Below are positions 44,432 through 54,987 of a DNA stretch of 64,000 nucleotides, piece by piece. The DNA is taken from positions 157,925,345-157,989,344 of the forward strand of contig JALGPY010000002.1 in the NCBI GenBank assembly GCA_023055425.1, in the 5' to 3' direction. Source of the stretch: Linanthus parryae (Eukaryota > Streptophyta > Magnoliopsida > Ericales > Polemoniaceae). A program made the translations under genes and the position numbers. Position 1 is the stretch's first letter; every line of letters begins with the position of its first letter. Under the pieces are notes generated by a model. That model did not search any database. It was not told where the DNA came from and saw only the letters and a program-made list of their open reading frames with translations.

Positions 44432-47218
44432 TTAAGTAGCAAGGAAGAACTTCTTCCTGATCTTTGCAACAAGCTCTTCATGAGGTGGGAGCACCTCCCT
44501 CATCAGAGGGTGTCTTTCAAGATGTTCAACCCATGAGATGAAAACAGGATGATTTGCAGGTTCAAGGGTCACTGTGACAGCTTCATTAAAAGCTCTATAG
44601 GTGCAAGCATTGGATCCAATCACGATGCCAAGGTATCCAAGGGTGTCACCATTGAAGAAGGGTGATTTTCCAGGAAAATCTCTCTGAAGGCCTTCTTCAA
44701 ACACCTTCATAACCTCATTGAAGTCGTAAACGGCCTTTTCTTGCTCTTTTCCTTTCGACTTTATTATAGGATAAGTACTTGGCAGTAGCTGCAGCAGGTA
44801 CGTGATGAGATTTCATTGGATTATTCTGATAAGGTATGTGGAGGATGAATGGGAAAAAACCAAAAACACTATAGTAATTTAGTCGTAACTTCCATTTCAC
44901 TAATCTACTATGATCACACTGCATGCTGAAAGGTAGATGCAAAACGACCATAACACCGCCAGATATGGTCAGGGGGGCCCCTACAGTACATTGTGGGGCT
45001 GCAGAAGTTAAAATGGGGCTTCAAGAAAGAGTTATAATTGTCACTATAATATGGTCCCATTAATCCTATCACAAACTATATGGGTGTTTGACTAAGGTTA
45101 GGGATGACAACGGGTCGGATCCGGATCGGATCAGGCTAGATCCGATCCAGATCCGACTAGGAGAAACGGGATCCAGATTCGATCCAGATCCGTTCGGATT
45201 ATCATCGAATTCGGATCAGATCGGATCGGGTTTCATCCAGCTGATCCAAATCCGATCCGTAGATCCATCTAATATGTGTTCGGATCGGATTCGGATCGGA
45301 TCCGGCTTGAGTTTGCAATAAAATACAAAAAATAACATAAGAAATAAACAATATTTCATACGCTAAGGCATGTTCGCAAGACATGAAGCGTAAAACACAA
45401 TATAAATAGCTTTGTAGGTTGGAATTACTAATGTATTCTTCTTGGAAGTGAAAGTGTGGAGGTAATATGAATATATTTGTAAAGCACACATATACGTCGG
45501 ATCGGATCGGGTCGGAACCCGGTGGATCTGCCCTTAGATCCAAATCCAGATCCAGATCCGATCGGATCTGGCATTCCAGATCCAAATCCGATCCATTTTC
45601 AATTGGATCGGATTCGGATCCGATCTATTCGGCCCGGATAGCTCGGATCACAGATCGGATCGGACCATATTGCCTTCCCTAACTAAGGTTTTTAATGTTT
45701 TGGGATTCACAAAAGTATTTTAGTATGGAGATTCATATATCAGGACAACTTAGACTGACTAATATATTATGTGCGTGTTTGATATGAGATTATAATCTAG
45801 CTTAATATAAATTCGGTCAAATAATTTAATTCCATTTGTTTCGTGAACTTTTTGAACCAAATTTTAAACTCAAATTGACTAATCTGCAAATTCTACAATC
45901 TCAAACATTATTGAGATCTTTTTAGTCCAGACTTGTTGAGATTCCATATTTACCCTCTTCTTAATATATAGATCACCTATAATTTCAAACAAGTACATTT
46001 TGATGCCCTGACTTCTTTGCCTAATTTTAGGTGATTTTTTACCTTTGGTTAAGTCAAAAAAAAAAAAAAAAAAAAAAAACAAAAAAAAAAAAACAAACGT
46101 TACAACTTATTTTATGTAATTCTTTACCTTTTTAGAAGACTAAAAAAATTATATTTTCTAACTTCAATTTTTCTTACTTTTTACTCATAGAATTTACTTT
46201 TTAGGAGCTAAAATAGAACATAAGCAAGAAACAATTTTTCTAAAAAAAGCTACCTAAAACTTTTAAAAAAAATAGAAAACTTTTTAGAAAATTTAACTAT
46301 ATCAAAGTAAGCTATTTTTTTGTCATTTAAAAAACCAAAAATTCGCATAAATTAGGTAAAGAAAGCAGGGCCTGAATATGACGCAAGCTCAAATAAAGAA
46401 ACCTATCGTAAATCTGGTAGTAAAAGATGCAAGTGATGCCATATACAACTGAAGTTAATTCACATTTCTAGTGCATGCCAAACTGTTTTAGATTCATAAT
46501 ATAACTCTGATTATTCACTCCATATTGTTTTTATCTGATCATTGAGATTTTCAGCCGAAAGCAAACAAGCTCTATGTATCTAATATTTGTAAGTCAGATT
46601 AATTAACTATGATATGCAATTGCAATAATACTTAACCATGAAGAGTGCAACGGTAACGCACCCGAAAGTCTAAGATTAGCAAGTAATTAGAGTATTTTAT
46701 GTAAAATTAAAGTTCACGTATGACCACACTGACCAATAGGTTTGATGTTGAACCGCTAGGCAGGTTGGCTAACCATGATGATTTTATCTAGTCCTGAAGT
46801 TTTTCTTATGCGAGGTCACATAAATTGGCGAGTTGAGATTTATCACACAAAGAGAGCATGTACAAGATGATCGAGATGGACGTAGTGTTACCTTCTGATC
46901 ATAGAAATTGGCCCAGAAGCGAAGTTTACTCCTCTCATAAGGATCCTCTGGTAACAGCTTCAGAGTGTTATCGCTGTTCCAGAAGTCATCAATGTACTCA
47001 AGAATTACCAGAGATTCGGCAATGGCTTTGCCTTTGTTGACCAAAACAGGGACTTTCTTGAGGACATGGTTGTACTTCAGGAGTAACTCACTTTTATTAG
47101 CTAAATCTTCTTCTATGTATTCATAAGGTATGCTCTTAAGCTTAAGGGCCAAATGGATTCTGGTGCAGAATGAGCTACCCCATATACCAAATAGCATAAC
47201 CTCACTCTGTTTATCCAT
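44432..47218 (-). CDS. Tau-class glutathione S-transferase, two exons
   Basis: Exon 1 is 47218-46892 (109 codons), the intron 46891-44789 (2103 bp, GT-AG, phase 0) and exon 2 44788-44432 with stop TAA, giving about 227 residues, the normal tau-class length. GSTs conjugate glutathione to electrophiles in the cytosol. The N-terminal thioredoxin-like domain has the active-site region WGSSFCTR (Ser15), KKVPVL with the conserved cis-Pro and AESLVILEYID, which binds the gamma-glutamyl part. The C-terminal helical domain has LLPSTYPIIKSKGKEQEKA and PFFNGDTLGYLGIVIG, and ends FFLAT. The usual SPF of tau enzymes is SSF here. One intron at this place is typical of the tau class. I see no frameshift; the gene looks functional. 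Confidence 0.9.
45099..45681. mobile_element. Non-autonomous hAT element in the GST intron
   Basis: 583 bp with perfect 8 bp target duplication ACTAAGGT (45091-45098 and 45682-45689). The ends are short inverted repeats (TAGGGATGACAAC at left, complement of the right end TAGGGAAGGCAAT). Both subterminal zones consist of repeated GGATCGGATC and CAGATCCGATC phrases. There is no coding capacity. It lies inside the GST intron, about 890 bases from the acceptor site. Confidence 0.88.
46057..46094. repeat. A-rich homopolymer tract in the GST intron
   Basis: Two long A runs separated by single Cs. It could be the tail of a decayed retroposon, but no TSD was found. Confidence 0.8.
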
Positions 47219-47486
47219 TCTCAGTTAGTCTTGAGCAATTGTCTGTTGATAGGTATATATATTCAGGCCATGGGTTCTTCAATGATCATTTTATTATGGT
47301 GGTAGTAGGTGGGTCAAATTTACCTTATTTTAGATCAGTTAGTCAAGAGTTAATTGTATGTTTTTGTAAACAAAGAAAATCAAAGTTAGAAGAGTGGAAA
47401 AAATGTTACATGATTTAACATAAGAAATCTTCGAAGAATGATTGTTTAAACGCATAAGCTATTGACTAATTCATCATTGAATCTTT
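47219..47486 (-). promoter_or_regulatory. GST proximal promoter and 5' UTR
   Basis: On the minus strand a TATA-like GAATATATATACC lies at about 47250-47263, roughly 35-45 bp before the start codon. The LINE begins only about 270 bp upstream, so the native promoter is short or includes LINE sequence. Confidence 0.45.
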
Positions 47487-47600
47487 CTTTCTTTTTCTTT
47501 TTTTTTTTTTTGAAACTTCAACTTCAATTAAATTAAATTAAGGATGGGTACAAGACTTGTTGATAGAAAGAATCCCATCATAAATCTGCTGAATTTCTTT

Positions 47601-47885
47601 TCACTTGATAAATTTGATAATGATTGAATTAAAGAGGCTGCAATCGTAACCGATATCTTCAATCAACGTACGGATGTTGTAGTTTGACCCCTTATCTTGC
47701 AGGTTGAGAACCGTAATGAGGGAGTCAGTTAAGATTTCCAGATCTTTATACCCGTAGGAGAGCATCCATTTCATTGCTTTTGACAAACCGAATGTTTCCT
47801 TTAGAGGATATTTTGATTTCAAACAAACATACCCATCTTCAGTTGTTTGACTGGTTTTCATCAAAGCTACTGTACTTGAACCCAT
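47601..47885 (-). pseudogene. LINE RNase H-like domain
   Basis: KTSQTTEDGYVCLKSKYPLK, AMKWMLSYGYKDLEILTDS and a following helix match the RVT_3 RNase H domain at the C-terminus of plant L1 LINE ORF2. The TDS triad residue is present. The start Met is internal, and upstream sequence is frame-broken. Confidence 0.75.
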
Positions 47886-48017
47886 TTTGTTTCAGGAGGC
47901 ATCAATCATAAAAGACGTCCTGTCCTTATTGGGATTTCCTTTCCTCCATTCGATGTTTGTATGATCAGGTAATTTTTCCTTTGAAGGACCACCGGAGGAG
48001 CTCCTATTTGTTCCAAA

Positions 48018-48481
48018 CTAAGTGATAGAGTTAATCTGACAAAGGGTTACAAGTGAAGCTATAGGAGTAATTGAACTATTTTTATTCATTACCACTTCAT
48101 TTCGATGTAACCAAATCTGTCGCATCGTGAGGAGGAAAGAGATCCTATCCCCAACCCCAAAGCCATTCAAAGAAGAGAAAAGAGTCAGTAGATAATCTGA
48201 GAAAATGAGCGACATGCCAGACTGGATTCTAAGACCCAGTTGAGATCCAAACCAGATAGCTCTTGAAGATGGACAGAAGAAAAAACAATGAAACATTCAT
48301 CATGGAGATTGCATCTAGGGCAGATTTCTGATTCAATACGGCATTTGCGATGCTTAACCACTTGAAGAACCGGAAGCGCATTTGAAAGTAATTTCCAGAA
48401 GAAAGAACTTATCTTAGGTTGTGGTTTACAAAGGCGAATGTCCTTCCAAATTTTGAGAGCAGAAGTGTTCATAAAAGGCAA
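48018..48481 (-). pseudogene. LINE zinc-binding domain downstream of RT
   Basis: Two overlapping frames: IWKDIRLCKPQPKISSFFWK, LLSNALPVLQVVKHRKC and CPRCNLHDEC, then after a frameshift near 48290 FHCFFFCPSSRAIWFG and IWLHRNEVVMN. This is the zf-RVT pattern of plant L1 ORF2. Confidence 0.77.
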
Positions 48482-49099
48482 CGATTTATCCGCCGTAACT
48501 TTAAGGCAAATGTTTCTGGATTTGACCGAATAAATTCCATTGGAATTGAGGGGGCAAATAAGCTTGTCCGGTTGACTAGAATTTGGAATATAGATTGAGA
48601 AACATTTTGTTCACAAGCCGAGTTCCAAAAAACTGCCGAATAATATTGTGCTTCCAGGTTTTCCTTTCTTGGTCAATAAAGTTGCTAACAGTTAAATCTT
48701 GTTAGTGCTGATTGAGATATGATGGAAGCTTGAAGGACGAATCCGGAATCCAGTTGTCCGCGAAAGGATCAATGGAATATCCATTTCCGAGAGTCCATAT
48801 CAGATGTTTTTTTAGCAGAGATTTCCCCCACATAATGCTTTTCCAACCCCATGATGCAGTTGACAGGACATTTCCGCATAAGAACTATTTTCCGTTACCA
48901 TATTTTCCCATTAGAACCCTTGCAAGTAAACCGGTAGGGTTACTGTGAATTCTTAAAGATGTTTTTACGAGTAAAGCCTGATTTTGTAACTGGAGATCCC
49001 TAAAATCTAACCCACCTTCGGAGATGGGTTTACATAATAGGTACCATTTTCTTCATCTTATGCCCTTACCGTTATCGTAGGCCCATAAGAATTTTGTGA

Positions 49100-49530
49100 T
49101 CAAGCTTTTGATGTTGTTAAAGAAAGAAATGGGATTGAATACTGATAGCATATAGTTGGCGGGGCCAACAATGTAGATATAACCAGGATGCATTTACCGA
49201 CGAAAGAAAGGGTATGCAGTTTCCACGTTTTCAAAATATTATTAAAACATGTGAGAATACCTTCAAATATTTCTTTCTTTGAGAGAGTGAAATTCATAAT
49301 GCTGCCAAGATATTTTCCAGAAGAAGTAACCAATTTAATATCCAGAATCTTGCCAAGGTTGTGAGAATCATGTTCTTTCATACTTGGGCTAACAATTAGC
49401 TCCGATTTCAAGAAATTAATTCTTTGTTCTGACTGGTTGCAAAAAACCCCCCAGACTCCATTTGAGCATCCAAGCTCTAGAAAGATCAAAGTGTTAAAAA
49501 ATAAACGTGTCATCTGCAAAAATTAGATGA
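49100..49530 (-). pseudogene. LINE RT, C-terminal half with FADD
   Basis: HLIFADDTFIF is encoded just left of the insertion (FADD at 49509-49520). In another frame INFLKSELIVSPSM, GKYLGSIMNFTLSKKEIF and LKTWKLHTLSFVGKCILV follow, standard L1 RT and thumb blocks. Frameshifts and stops break it. Confidence 0.8.
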
Positions 49531-49535
49531 CTAAC

Positions 49536-51123
49536 AGATGCAGGAAGAATTTTGCCAGTTTCAGAAAAGCTGTTTCGGTCCATACGCAGAATCAGGGGCA
49601 GAATTGAAGGATTGATGAACGGGGTCAACCCATACATGAATCTGACTAGAAACGACGTTCTAAAGATAACTCGTGACTTTAGTCACGAGCACCATGCTAA
49701 TTTGGCAAAATTCGACTGTTTAGGGCACGAAATCGTCAAATTTGCTATTTTTAATAATAATCTTTTTGTTAATTAGGAGGTCAATTTAAACCCGATTTGG
49801 GACAATCTTTTTCCAGCATGCGTTTTTTAGTAGGACTTTAATTCAGAATAATTATTGAGATTTTGCTATTTTAGGTAAATTTTAGGTTTTTGGCTATTCA
49901 AGTCCGGCTTGTGGACTTATTTCATCAGTTAATCGATTGTTGAGTTTATTTCAGAAAACTTTGTGTTTTCTATGAACCTTATGGAGGTTCTTTCATGATT
50001 TCCCTTCCATCTTCTTTGCTTCCTGCTGCTCCCATAAAACGCCTCGATTCAATTCGGCGTCAGTTGGTATCAGAGCTCAGTTCGACGTGGGAAGAAGATT
50101 GTCATAACCATGGTGCGTGGACGACCTGGCGGTTGCGGGCAGGTTCTGACTGAGGAAGCCCCCCAACGGGAAATTAACCTCCAATGGGTTATGATGATGG
50201 TGACAGAAAGTCAAGCCTTGGATCATGACTTGGATCCCGCGTTCGAGATTCCGTTCAATCGCGAGCGTTATGGAGGACCAAGTTCCATGATCGACGAGAT
50301 AGATTCTTCGGGTATGTTACAAATCGAGCATATTTTTCGTGATGCAATCTTTTACATGCGTATTTCCAAATCATGTGAATATGAGGTGGATTGGACAATC
50401 CCTCCGGTTTATGATGACTATGGAGATGACGATGAAGTTGCATATGACAACAAAGAGACGAAAGTTGAATTAAACAAGTCAATAGTTTTTCCATTCAAGT
50501 TTCCATCTTGCTATTGTGATCCTTTCTTGGTGGAGTAGATCATTCAAGTTCCTACATCGAAATCGAGGACAAGTTCTTTTGAAGAGGGGGTGACTGATAC
50601 AGGAAGAATTTTGCTAGTTTCAGAAAAGCTGTTTCGGTCCATACGCAGAATCAGGGACAGAATTGAAGGATTGATGAACGGGGTCAAACCATACATGAAT
50701 CTGACCAGAAACGACGTTGTAAAGATAACTCGTGACTTTAGTCACGAGCACCATGCTGATTTGGAAAAATTCGGCTGTTTAGGGCACGAAATCGTCAAAT
50801 TTACAATTTTTAGTAATAATCTTTTTGTTAATTAGGAGGTCAATTTAAACCCGATTTGGGTCAATCTTTTTCCAGCATGCTTTTTCTTTAGTAGGACTTT
50901 AATTCAGGATAATTATTGAGATTTTGCTATTTTAGGTAAATTTTAGGTTTTTGGCTATTCAAGTCCGGCTTGTGGACTTATTTCATCAGTTAATCGATTG
51001 TTGAGTTTATTTTAGAAAACTTTGTGTTTTCTATGAACCTTATGGAGGTTCTTTCATGATTTCCCTTCCATCTTCGTAGCTTCCTGCTGCTCCCATAAAA
51101 CGCCTCGATTCAATTCGGCGTCA
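49536..51123 (+). mobile_element. Small non-autonomous LTR element G
   Basis: LTRs 49536-50062 and 50595-51123 are nearly identical, with GATGCAGGAAGAAT at the start and AATTCGGCGTCA at the end. TTGGTATCAGAGC follows the 5' LTR, and GAAGAGGGGGTGAC precedes the 3' LTR. The 530 bp interior encodes one ORF and no pol. Left flank CTAAC (49531-49535), right flank GTAAC (51124-51128). It is the same family as H, in opposite orientation. Confidence 0.87.
50110..50538 (+). CDS. G internal ORF, acidic protein of unknown function
   Basis: ATG at 50110, 142 residues, TAG at 50536-50538, with no internal stop. It begins MVRGRPGG, as does the matching start in H (near 52380). The middle has GPSSMIDEIDSSGM and IFYMRISKSCEYEVDW, and the end is acidic (YDDYGDDDE). 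No zinc knuckle or catalytic motif is visible. Parts recall gag-adjacent text of gypsy elements, but I cannot name it. H carries an extra helical segment (LQRQQRDLERQIDVFAHR) that G lacks, so G seems internally deleted. Confidence 0.5.
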   Translation: MVRGRPGGCGQVLTEEAPQREINLQWVMMMVTESQALDHDLDPAFEIPFNRERYGGPSSMIDEIDSSGMLQIEHIFRDAIFYMRISKSCEYEVDWTIPPVYDDYGDDDEVAYDNKETKVELNKSIVFPFKFPSCYCDPFLVE

Positions 51124-51128
51124 GTAAC

Positions 51129-52942
51129 TGACACCGGGTTAAACACCGTGGGTTCACAGCGGAATCAACAATGAAAAAGGAAAAAGAACTAGGGCACGAA
51201 GCTCTCTAGAGTTCTGAAATATTCAATAATCAAAGTCTGCTGAAATTACCCACAAGTCGGGTACAAATAGCTAAAAAAAACATAATTTTGCCAAAAATAG
51301 CAAAATCTCAAAACCTAAATTAAAGTTCTAAACAAAATAAAGATTCAGTAAAAAGATTCACCCAAATCGGGTTTTATTTGACCTCCTAATTAGCGAAATA
51401 AATATTACTAAAAATGAAAAAACACTGATTTGGACCCCTAAATGACCGAATTTGACCAAATCAGGGCGGTGGTCGTGATTTATCACGGGTTCTGTTTAGA
51501 ACGTCGTTTCCACTCAAAATAATATATGATTTTGCGCGAATCCGACATCCTTCAATTCTGCCCCTGATTCTGCGTTTTGACCGAAACTGTTTTTCTGAAG
51601 CTGTCGGGTAATCCTTCGAAATTCTTTCTGCATCAGTCACCCCTTCTTCAAAAGAACTCGTCCTCGAGTTCAACTTAGGCTTGTGTAAGATGGGATGCAC
51701 CATAAACGGATCACAATAAAGAGATGGAGCTTAATTGGAAAAAATAATAAATTGTTTAAATCATGCTTCACCGCCTCGTCTTCATCAATATCCTCATCTT
51801 CATCTTCAATAACCATATATGATGAACAAATTAATTGAGAAGAATCTAAATTTTTCTCATAGGGCTTCGGAATATCATAATAGTGCTCGTAACTCTTAAC
51901 AGTAAATTCGTCATCTTTGTCTCCATAGTCATCGTAAACAGGAGGTTTTGTCCAATCTACCTCACGTTCACATGAATTTGAAATTCGCTCATAAAAAACT
52001 GCATCACAGAAAATATGCTCGATTCGTAACATACCCGAAGAATCTAGAACATAAGTCTCCAAACTCGCTCATCCATAACGCTCGCTCCAACCACCGGAAT
52101 CACCGTTGTAGTAGGTCTCGAACGCGGGCTGCGAGTAACGATCAAAGACCTCGCGATCCTTGAAATTCTGCGCCGCCAAGCGTTGGGTTAACTTCGCAAC
52201 TTGTCGCTGCAAATCCCACAATTCTAGGCGATGGGCAAACACATCAATCTGCCTCTCCAGATCGCGTTGTTGCCTCTGCAGATCTTTTATCATCATAACG
52301 TCTTGGACGTTACGTCTCCGTTGGGGGGGATTCCTCAGTCAGAACCTTCCCGCTGCCGCCAGGACGTCCACGCACCATCGTCGATGATGATCTTCCTCCC
52401 AAGTCGAACTTGCTCTGATACCAAACTGACGCCGGGTTAAACACCGAGCGTGGGTTCACAGCGGAATCAACAATGAAAAAGGGAAAAGAACTAGGGCACG
52501 AAGCTCTCCAGTTCTGAAATATTCAATAATCAAAGTCTGCTGAAATTTACCCACAAGCCGGGTATAAAATAGCTAAAAAAAACATAATTTTGCCAAAAAT
52601 AGCAAAATCTCGAAAACAATCCTAAATTAAAGTCCTAAACAAAATAAAGATTCAGCAAAAAGATTCACCCAAATCGGGTTTTATTTGACCTCCTAATTAA
52701 CGAAATAAATATTACTAAAAATGAAAAAACACTGATTTGGACCCCTAAATGACCGAATTTGACCAAATCAGGGTGGTGCCCGTGATATATCACGATTTCT
52801 GTTTAGAACGTCGTTTCCACTCAAAATGATGTACGATTTTGCGCGAATCCGACATCCATCAATTATGCCCCTGATTCTGCGTTTTGACCGAAACTGTTTT
52901 TCCGAAGCTGTGGGGTAATCCTTCGAAATTCTTCCTGCATCA
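51129..52942 (-). mobile_element. Small non-autonomous LTR element H
   Basis: Minus strand, 5' LTR 52427-52942, 3' LTR 51129-51635, each TGATGCAG...GTCA on that strand. The primer-binding site is next to the 5' LTR (minus strand TTTGGTATCAGAGC, 52412-52425). The interior is about 790 bp with a broken ORF. Flanks are GTAAC (51124-51128) and CTAAC (52943-52947). It belongs to the same family as G but its LTRs are clearly diverged from those of G. Confidence 0.86.
51670..52380 (-). pseudogene. H internal ORF, coiled-coil and acidic parts, broken
   Basis: Starts near 52380 with MVRGRPGGSGKVLTEE and runs into a stop. Another frame (52296-52069) encodes a clear coiled coil: LQRQQRDLERQIDVFAHR, ELWDLQRQVAKLTQRLA, then YSQPAFETYY. 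After a stop near 52069 it continues at 52062-51670 with SSGMLRIEHIFCDAVFYERIS, DWTKPPVYDDYGD and an acidic tail (EDEDEDIDEDEA). The last two blocks match the G ORF. The coiled coil suggests a self-assembling gag-like protein. Function is inferred only. Confidence 0.55.
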
Positions 52943-52947
52943 CTAAC

Positions 52948-53322
52948 CGGAGGAGCTGTCGAAGAAATATTCGCACCTTTCATTCCTTTGCCAACTTCCA
53001 AAAAGTTAAGCAGACTAGAGAAAGCTTCTTGAATAATAATAATCAGAAAAGGAGAAAGTGGATCTCCTTATCTAATTCCTGTCGTTAGATAGAAAAATTG
53101 CGATGGTTTCCCGTTGATAAGAATTGCTGAAGAGACCGTTGTAATACATGACATAATAGCTTGAATGAAAAAGCTCTCAAATTTCATTTGAGAGAGACAG
53201 TCTTTGATGAAGCTCCATGAAATTCTGTCAAATACTTTGTTCATATTCAGTTTCAGGCCAAAGAAAGAGCTTTTTGTGCTCTTACGATTTTTAATAAAGT
53301 GGAGCAGCTCATGAGCTATCAA
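52948..53322 (-). pseudogene. LINE RT, N-terminal half
   Basis: IAHELLHFIKNRKS, FFGLKLNMNKVFDRISW (first catalytic Asp region), SSAILINGKPSQFF, and GIR followed by stop and GDPLSPF: the conserved Gln codon of GIRQGDPLSP is TAA. It ends GANISSTAPPV at the insertion and continues in 49530-49100. The frame is otherwise open. Confidence 0.82.
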
Positions 53323-53335
53323 AATATTCTATGTA

Positions 53336-53949
53336 GTGTGCCAAGTTGTCGTGATTCGAGTAAGAGACCAAATATCTCTTACACGGATCACGAGGGGGTT
53401 TTGTTGGCACTTAAATTTCAACCAAATACTTAAACGTGTGAGATTTGAGAATCTCGCCAAGTTGGACTTGCTCCCCAGGTACACTCAAAGTAGGGGATAA
53501 AGATGAAGACATCTTCATTATCTTTTCTCACCTCTCAAAGATAACGATTTGTTATACTTCAAGACGAGGCAAGAGATTTCCGCGATACTTTCAAAGACAG
53601 GAGATAAGCTGATGTTTGAATTCAAATTCAAAACTACGAGATACGAGATAAAATAGGTATCTCAGAAAATTGACTCTCGAAACCTCTATAAATAAGAGGT
53701 TTCACAGAGAGGAAGGGAACTTTTGGAGAGACTCTGCACTTCGAGATCCTGGAGAGAGAGAAATCTACTACGGGAGAAATAGAGAGATCACACACACAAA
53801 AAGCAACAAAAACATCTTGTCGGGGAATCTAAGCTCGGAGTTTCAGGAGACGAGAAGTCAGACACCAGAGCCAAAATCCGACGAACGACCATGGCGTCTA
53901 ACTGGTAAAGGGTTCCAACCCCCCCCCCCCCCCCCTCCCAATCTCTCTC

Positions 53950-53980
<31 letters not shown>

Positions 53981-54978
53981 TTCACACCTCCATGTCTTTC
54001 TTCTACATCTTAAATCCAATGTAGTCCATTTCAAATCAATGTAACATTTTGGGTATCAAACCCACCAAATCAATGAAGTCAACTGCTTGTTAATCAGGGG
54101 TTCCTATGCAGTTAGGATAAAATTAAGAAGACTAGGATCCACGTAAATAAAAAAAAAAAATTGTTTCACCTCTTTTTTAAATCAAAGGCCAATAAATTTT
54201 CCGGATCGAAAATTTGTTTGGACAGTCTACTTATGGTGGATTAAGGATAAACCAGTCCACATGAAAATTCATACATAATCACCAGGAAACAGTTTCTCCA
54301 GCTTTTTGTTGTTTTCATTTCTTTTGTAACATGGTGCATAAAAACGAATGACAGAGATAGGGGAGAGTATACAAAAGAGGGAGAGTTGGGAAAAATGAAT
54401 GACAGAGAGAAGGGAAAGTCATACAGAAGAGGAAGAGTTGGGTGTTTTGATGAAGAACCATATATAGCACCGAAACAAAATCACATGGACAACGTACCTC
54501 ATTCCAAGGGCCCGTAAGTATTTGAGTTGGACGCAGATTTGAGTTTTCCTGAACAACGGCATTTCCTTAACAACGACCTGCTAAACAAAGCAAAAAGGAA
54601 CACGCATGACAACATCAGGGCTTTGGATTCATAAAAGCCAATGAAAATTTTAGAGGACGGATCAAAGAAGACAGTCCAATTTTAAGAGAAAAAGAAAAGA
54701 AAAAGAACGATTCAAAAGACAAAACGTAATGCAGCTAAACGAAACAAAATCCGATAGGCTTTGGATCCAAACAACGCAAATACAATGGCCGATACTTGAA
54801 GTAGGTAAAAGGGGGAAGATTTTTGAAATCAGAAACGGTGCTACTGAAGAAGCAATTCAGGGAGACAATGAGGAGTTGAAGAAACGTGTCTAAACTACCC
54901 CATAACTTACAGATCCTCCACAAAAACCCCTCAAAACATAATTTCTTTTCACCATTACCATCTAACCAAACCACGTTA
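53336..54978. other. Spacer with a promoter-like block
   Basis: No gene supported. CTATAAATAAGAGG at about 53691-53704 is a good TATA box, followed by leader-like sequence, a C-tract (53919-53935) and (CT)n (53942-53981). This could be a solo LTR or an old promoter; no partner repeat was found. Confidence 0.35.
53919..53981. repeat. C17 tract and (CT)n microsatellite
   Basis: Pure C run, then an almost pure CT dinucleotide run. Confidence 0.95.
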
Positions 54979-54987
54979 AAAATAAAA

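Larger units (their letters stand above)
47487..53335 (-). mobile_element. 5'-truncated L1-type LINE, split by elements G and H
   Basis: The minus-strand order is RT (53322-52948, then 49530-49100), zinc-finger RVT domain (48481-48018), RNase H (47885-47601), then 3' end with a poly-A tail (T run 47491-47511 on the plus strand). Removing 49536-52947 restores the RT protein across the junction. The 5' end stops inside RT near 53330, a typical 5' truncation; endonuclease and ORF1 are absent. No target duplication was identified. Confidence 0.87.

Noticed and set aside
45088..45682. ORFs with repeated Asp-Pro-Ile-Arg text in the GST intron
   Set aside because: They are translations of the GGATCC-like word repeats of a hAT element.
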